Assembly: GCF_018613605.1 (NCBI RefSeq)
Contig: NZ_JAGGPU010000006.1
Coordinates: 292,411 to 356,410 of the forward strand
DNA from: Pedobacter sp. ISL-64
Lineage (GTDB): Bacteria; Bacteroidota; Bacteroidia; Sphingobacteriales; Sphingobacteriaceae
Direction: 5' to 3'
DNA length: 64,000 bases
Within the stretch, counting starts at the first letter, position 1. Each line of letters begins with the position of its first letter. Position numbers and translations under genes: made by a program. A model generated the notes under the pieces. That model searched no databases. It was not told where the DNA came from and saw nothing but the letters and a program-made list of their open reading frames with translations. Shown piece by piece: positions 60,700 to 64,000 of this stretch.

Positions 60700-61593
60700 T
60701 TATTTCCTTTTAAGGTTTCGAACAATTTTTTTGAGCGGCATCATCAAGCTCATTACTTTCCGCTTGCCATCTATTACAATAATGTTGTTGGTGAAACTGA
60801 TGTTATGGAGCCCTTTGTTGTAAGGTTTATCTGGTAATATTTCGAATTTATTGATGGTTGAAAACGCTTTTTCGCTCAATGTTTCAATTTCGTTAATGAT
60901 AATTGAGCCTCCGTAGCGGTTAATGGGGTTTTGTGTAGGGCGGTACAGTGATTTGCCAACTTTAAATAAGCTCCCTGCAGCCCTGCAAAATTCTTTTTCT
61001 ACAGGAATTGGGTTCTGATAATGCCCTGTGTATTGACCGTTTAGCGTTTTTGAATGATAAATATACAGGTGATGATGATCTCCGGATACACTGGTAAAAA
61101 GCCAATATCTATTTTCATGATAAATAATCGAGCTATCTACAAAAGCTTTCCCACTAACCAGCACTTTTATTTTGGTTAACTGGTTAGGATTCTCCTGATC
61201 AACCTGATAGAGTGCTATTTCTTTCGCTTCTGACGTTTCGGGAATGCAGTATAAACAACCATTTTCTTCTATAAGATAGGGATAAGATAAATGGATCGCA
61301 TCTGGCTTGATGCCCTGCACTTTCTTCTTGTTTTTGAAGTCGAATTCATCAATCATCATAATCTCACCCTTCCCTTTCCAAAAATCCAGTTCTTCGTAAT
61401 AAATCCTCGGTGCATTATTTACACTTACCACAAAAGGATCAGCGGCATAATCGATGTTATCTTCCTGTAGCCAGTTTATCCCCCCATTCAGCTTTTCCGT
61501 GCTGATCAGCTCTTCAGGTGTTTGATAAATAAAACCAATGTTCCATTTATCAGCTGCGAATATTTTATTAAAGAGGTTAACAGTTGCATTCAT
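60700..61593 (-). CDS. GINT1-like beta-propeller protein
   Basis: A 297-residue soluble protein resembling the five-bladed beta-propeller N-terminal domain of glucosamine inositolphosphorylceramide transferase (GINT1) and of some sugar formyltransferases. Blade-like repeats are seen: IDYAADPFVVSVNNAPRIYYEEL, LSYPYLIEENGCLYCIPETS, FVDSSIIYHENRYWLFTSVSGDH in pieces and AGSLFKVGKSLYRPTQNPINRYGGSI. Similar proteins occur in exopolysaccharide loci; the reaction is not established. No transferase domain follows it. Gaps of 4 bases upstream and 13 downstream place it in one operon. Confidence 0.75.
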   Translation of the reverse strand: MNATVNLFNKIFAADKWNIGFIYQTPEELISTEKLNGGINWLQEDNIDYAADPFVVSVNNAPRIYYEELDFWKGKGEIMMIDEFDFKNKKKVQGIKPDAIHLSYPYLIEENGCLYCIPETSEAKEIALYQVDQENPNQLTKIKVLVSGKAFVDSSIIYHENRYWLFTSVSGDHHHLYIYHSKTLNGQYTGHYQNPIPVEKEFCRAAGSLFKVGKSLYRPTQNPINRYGGSIIINEIETLSEKAFSTINKFEILPDKPYNKGLHNISFTNNIIVIDGKRKVMSLMMPLKKIVRNLKRK

Positions 61594-61597
61594 CTTA

Positions 61598-63439
61598 TTA
61601 TGCTACTAAAGAAACTTTATCTGCGGTTGATTTATTTTTAATTAACCATTGAGAGAGTACCAGCAATTTCCAGATCTGTGGATACCTGTTCCACTTCCCC
61701 GTCATATGCTCATTGATAATTTCTTGGGTTCTTTTCAAATGAATGCCAGGAATGTTCTTCAAATTATCGACTGATAAATTATCCATCACATAATCTTTTA
61801 ATTCATTTCTGAACCAATGCTGGAATGGCATGGTAAAGCCAGCCTTTGGCCTATCGAACATATGTGCAGGAACACGATCGAACAATAAATCTTTTAATAT
61901 CCGTTTTTGGTTTCCATTGGTGTATTTAAATGCTGTGGGTAGGCTTCTAGAAAACTCTATCACTCTGTAATCCATTAAAGGAGAACGCGATTCAAGCGAA
62001 AAGGCCATTGAAGCACGATCTACTTTGGTGTTGATATCTCCGTTTAAATAGGTTTTAATATCAAAATCAGAAATCCGTTCTAACAAAGGTTTAGATGGAT
62101 TGGTTAAAATATGCATCAATGGATTATACTTGGCCAGATCGGGTTGTTTTACCCACGAGTTTTCCATATTGCCAAACATTTTTACATACAGTTTTTCTAT
62201 ATCTTCCATGGAAATACCCATGGCAATTAATTTATGGCGATAGCTCGGCAATTGGCTAATTAAGCCTGCCAATGCTTTTCTAATGCTGTGTGGCGCATAA
62301 AACAGGCTGTTAACCTGTTTAATCCATTTATAGCGATGATAGCCTAAAAAAGCTTCGTCGCCAGCATCACCACTTAAGGCAACGGTTACATGCTTTCTGG
62401 TATTTTTACTGAGCAACATGGTAGGTATAGCACTCGAATCGGCAAAAGGCTCGTCATAAAAACGGTTAAAGTTTTCAATTAAGTCAATGCCATCATTGTA
62501 ATTACACTCAATGGTATAATGGTCGGTACCTAAGTGTTTAGCAACCTGATTGGCATAAGCACTTTCATCGAAACCTTTTTCATTAAATTTTATAGAAAAT
62601 GTTTTAACGTGGTCGATTTCTTTTGTGGCCATAGCTGCAATTAACGATGAATCTATACCGCCAGATAAAAACACACCCAATGGTACATCAGCATTCATCC
62701 TTATTTTAACCGCATCGGCCAAAATAAGCGCTAAAGCTTCTTTAGCTTCTTCATAACTTCCATCAAATTTATTCTTCCAGCCATAATCTAAAGTCCAGTA
62801 TTCTGTAATTTTAAGCTTATGGGATTTAAGATCGTATTTAAAATAGTTGGCTGCAGGCAACTGTTTCACCTCTGCATAAATAGACTGAGGCTCCGGCACA
62901 TAACCCCAGATTAAATATTGATTAATGGCTTCTTCGTTAACACTTAGATTCCTGTCTATATTGATTTGTGAGGGTTGACTTGCAAATTCGAACGACAGGT
63001 GATCGTGTGCATAATAAAAAGGTTTTTTGCCAAAGCGATCTCTGGCACCAAACAGTTCGTTTTTATGGGTATCATAAATCACAAAAGCAAACATCCCGTT
63101 AAAGCGGGTTAAGCAATCGGCTCCATATTCTAAATAAGCTGCGCATATTACTTCGGTATCTGAACTGGTGTTAAACTGATAGTTTTTCCGTTCCAGGTCT
63201 TTTCTAATGTCTTTGTAGTTGTATATTTCTCCGTTAAAAACAATATGGAGATGCCTATACGAAAAGGGTTGATTGGAGCGGGCATCAAGATCGATAATGG
63301 CCAATCTATTGTGTGCAAAAATAACCTGATCGTAACGTTGAACCCCTGTATAATCCGGTCCCCGAAAACTGATTCTTGTCATTTTCTCACGGATAGTTCC
63401 GTTTGAGTAAGGTATGGTTGTGCCGTATATTCCACACAT
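61598..63439 (-). CDS. asnB: Asparagine synthetase B-like amidotransferase
   Basis: Glutamine-hydrolysing asparagine synthetase type enzyme, 613 residues. Met removal leaves the catalytic Cys2 (MCGIYGTT); the N-terminal Ntn glutaminase domain shows RLAIIDLDARSNQPF and FNGEIYNYKDIR; the synthetase domain has the PP-loop GVFLSGGIDSSLIAA (near residue 260) and LSGDAGDEAFLGYHRY. In capsule and O-antigen loci such enzymes often transfer ammonia to a uronate or other sugar acid, giving an amide. It could amidate the galacturonate made by the epimerase, or simply make asparagine. It is 4 bases upstream of the propeller gene. Confidence 0.93.
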   Translation of the reverse strand: MCGIYGTTIPYSNGTIREKMTRISFRGPDYTGVQRYDQVIFAHNRLAIIDLDARSNQPFSYRHLHIVFNGEIYNYKDIRKDLERKNYQFNTSSDTEVICAAYLEYGADCLTRFNGMFAFVIYDTHKNELFGARDRFGKKPFYYAHDHLSFEFASQPSQINIDRNLSVNEEAINQYLIWGYVPEPQSIYAEVKQLPAANYFKYDLKSHKLKITEYWTLDYGWKNKFDGSYEEAKEALALILADAVKIRMNADVPLGVFLSGGIDSSLIAAMATKEIDHVKTFSIKFNEKGFDESAYANQVAKHLGTDHYTIECNYNDGIDLIENFNRFYDEPFADSSAIPTMLLSKNTRKHVTVALSGDAGDEAFLGYHRYKWIKQVNSLFYAPHSIRKALAGLISQLPSYRHKLIAMGISMEDIEKLYVKMFGNMENSWVKQPDLAKYNPLMHILTNPSKPLLERISDFDIKTYLNGDINTKVDRASMAFSLESRSPLMDYRVIEFSRSLPTAFKYTNGNQKRILKDLLFDRVPAHMFDRPKAGFTMPFQHWFRNELKDYVMDNLSVDNLKNIPGIHLKRTQEIINEHMTGKWNRYPQIWKLLVLSQWLIKNKSTADKVSLVA

Positions 63440-63459
63440 AGTGATAATATTTTAGATTG

Positions 63460-64000
63460 TTAACTAATTAATTCTTCATATTGAGCGCTGATTTTATCAA
63501 GCGCACATTTCTGATATACATTTCTCCTAATCTCAGCCGGGTTCCATTGGCCTTGAGTGCAGGCCTGGATAATTCGCCGCCTAAAGCCTGCCAGATCATC
63601 CTGTTCTAAAACAAAACCGTTAAAGCCATCGATAATTAATCCTGGAATGCCGCTCACTCTAAAGGTTACTACTGGTAGGCCTACGGTAAGCGCTTCTAAA
63701 ACTACATTCGGGAAACCTTCTGTATAAGAGCTCAACACCATTAAATCGTGCAGAACCATTACCTCGTGGATGTTTTTAATCTCTCCTAAAATTTTAAGTC
63801 TGTGATCGAGCTGCAGGTCCTTAATTTTAGTGTTAATCTGATCTTTTAGTACCCCTGTCCCCACGAAATCGAGATGATAATTTTCGGGCAAATGCGCCAT
63901 AATATCAACCAGCCGTTCTAAGCCTTTTTCCTGTGCAAAACGGGCCACAACTAATAGTTTATAAATTTTATCAGGTGTTTTAGCCTCCTTTAACTTATTA
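63460..64000 (-). CDS. Glycosyltransferase family 4 (N-terminus outside window)
   Basis: C-terminal half of a GT4 GT-B enzyme. The frame stays open to the right edge: before the GTG at 63948 the codons read KLLVVARFAQEKG in outline, the usual start of the second Rossmann domain, so the gene continues past 64000. The donor site is intact: FVGTGVLKDQINTKI, LKILGEIKNIHEVM and LSSYTEGFPNVVLEALTVGLPVV with the E-x7-E pair. It precedes asnB by 20 bases and is the first polysaccharide gene seen, so the locus extends to the right. Confidence 0.9.
   Translation of the reverse strand, partial: NKLKEAKTPDKIYKLLVVARFAQEKGLERLVDIMAHLPENYHLDFVGTGVLKDQINTKIKDLQLDHRLKILGEIKNIHEVMVLHDLMVLSSYTEGFPNVVLEALTVGLPVVTFRVSGIPGLIIDGFNGFVLEQDDLAGFRRRIIQACTQGQWNPAEIRRNVYQKCALDKISAQYEELIS

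Overview
The window looks like a chromosomal segment of a Bacteroidota bacterium of the Sphingobacteriaceae, most likely Pedobacter or a close relative. The evidence is AT-rich DNA, TTTG / TAnnTTTG promoters (clearest in front of the tRNA), weak Shine-Dalgarno sites, many small lipoproteins, futalosine-type menaquinone genes, GH95 and GH125 glycosidases, and several families of short palindromic repeats between genes. The genus is inferred from protein style; no database search was possible.

Layout. 1-4.8 kb: a 5'-truncated GH95 fucosidase, an NTF2-like protein and a GH125 alpha-mannosidase. 5-10.7 kb: a DUF1624 membrane protein, two secreted thioredoxin-fold proteins, an NlpC/P60 lipoprotein and MutS. 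11.3-15.4 kb: a membrane PLD-like protein, a ribosome hibernation factor, and mqnA / phosphatase / mqnE of the futalosine pathway. 15.8-23.1 kb: sulfur amino acid genes. A stand-alone Cys/Met PLP enzyme is followed by a SAM riboswitch, a cysteine-rich leader ORF, metY, metX and homoserine dehydrogenase. 23-28 kb: a lipoprotein, a queuosine-precursor transporter, a Bcr/CflA exporter, and a PepSY membrane protein overlapping an ApbE-DUF2271 fusion. 28-33 kb: methionine aminotransferase with omega-amidase, then glycosylasparaginase, a DUF2314 protein and CutC. 33.8-41.4 kb: small membrane proteins with zinc ribbons, a Crp-like regulator, and cell-envelope genes (ddl, a PASTA protein, mltG, a thioesterase, YihY). 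41.5 kb: tRNA-Ser(UGA). 41.8-48.4 kb: two AraC regulators, a VOC protein, an AHSA1 protein, an XRE-pentapeptide-repeat fusion, a quinone-oxidoreductase-like enzyme and a small porin-like protein.

48.5-64 kb is one minus-strand exopolysaccharide locus, read from high to low coordinates. It holds a glycosyltransferase running off the right edge, an asparagine synthetase-like amidotransferase, a GINT1-like beta-propeller protein, two more GT4 enzymes, a UDP-glucuronate 4-epimerase, a secreted family 1 pectate lyase, a phytanoyl-CoA dioxygenase-like enzyme, a PLP aminotransferase overlapping a GNAT acetyltransferase, two tandem FemAB-like paralogues, a FlaA1/WbpM-type UDP-sugar dehydratase and a small HTH protein. 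Together they suggest a polymer containing galacturonate and an acylated amino-deoxy sugar, with its own lyase.

The most unusual signal is the metY leader (about 18.8-19.26 kb). A SAM-I aptamer is followed at once by a 42-codon ORF whose last 15 codons include six Cys and two Met, and then by hairpins before metY. This suggests control by both SAM and cysteine supply. Also notable are at least five families of dispersed palindromic repeats, one of which supplies the start codon of a lipoprotein gene, a tRNA promoter that seems to start transcription at the mature 5' end, and a pectate lyase beside a UDP-galacturonate-forming epimerase.
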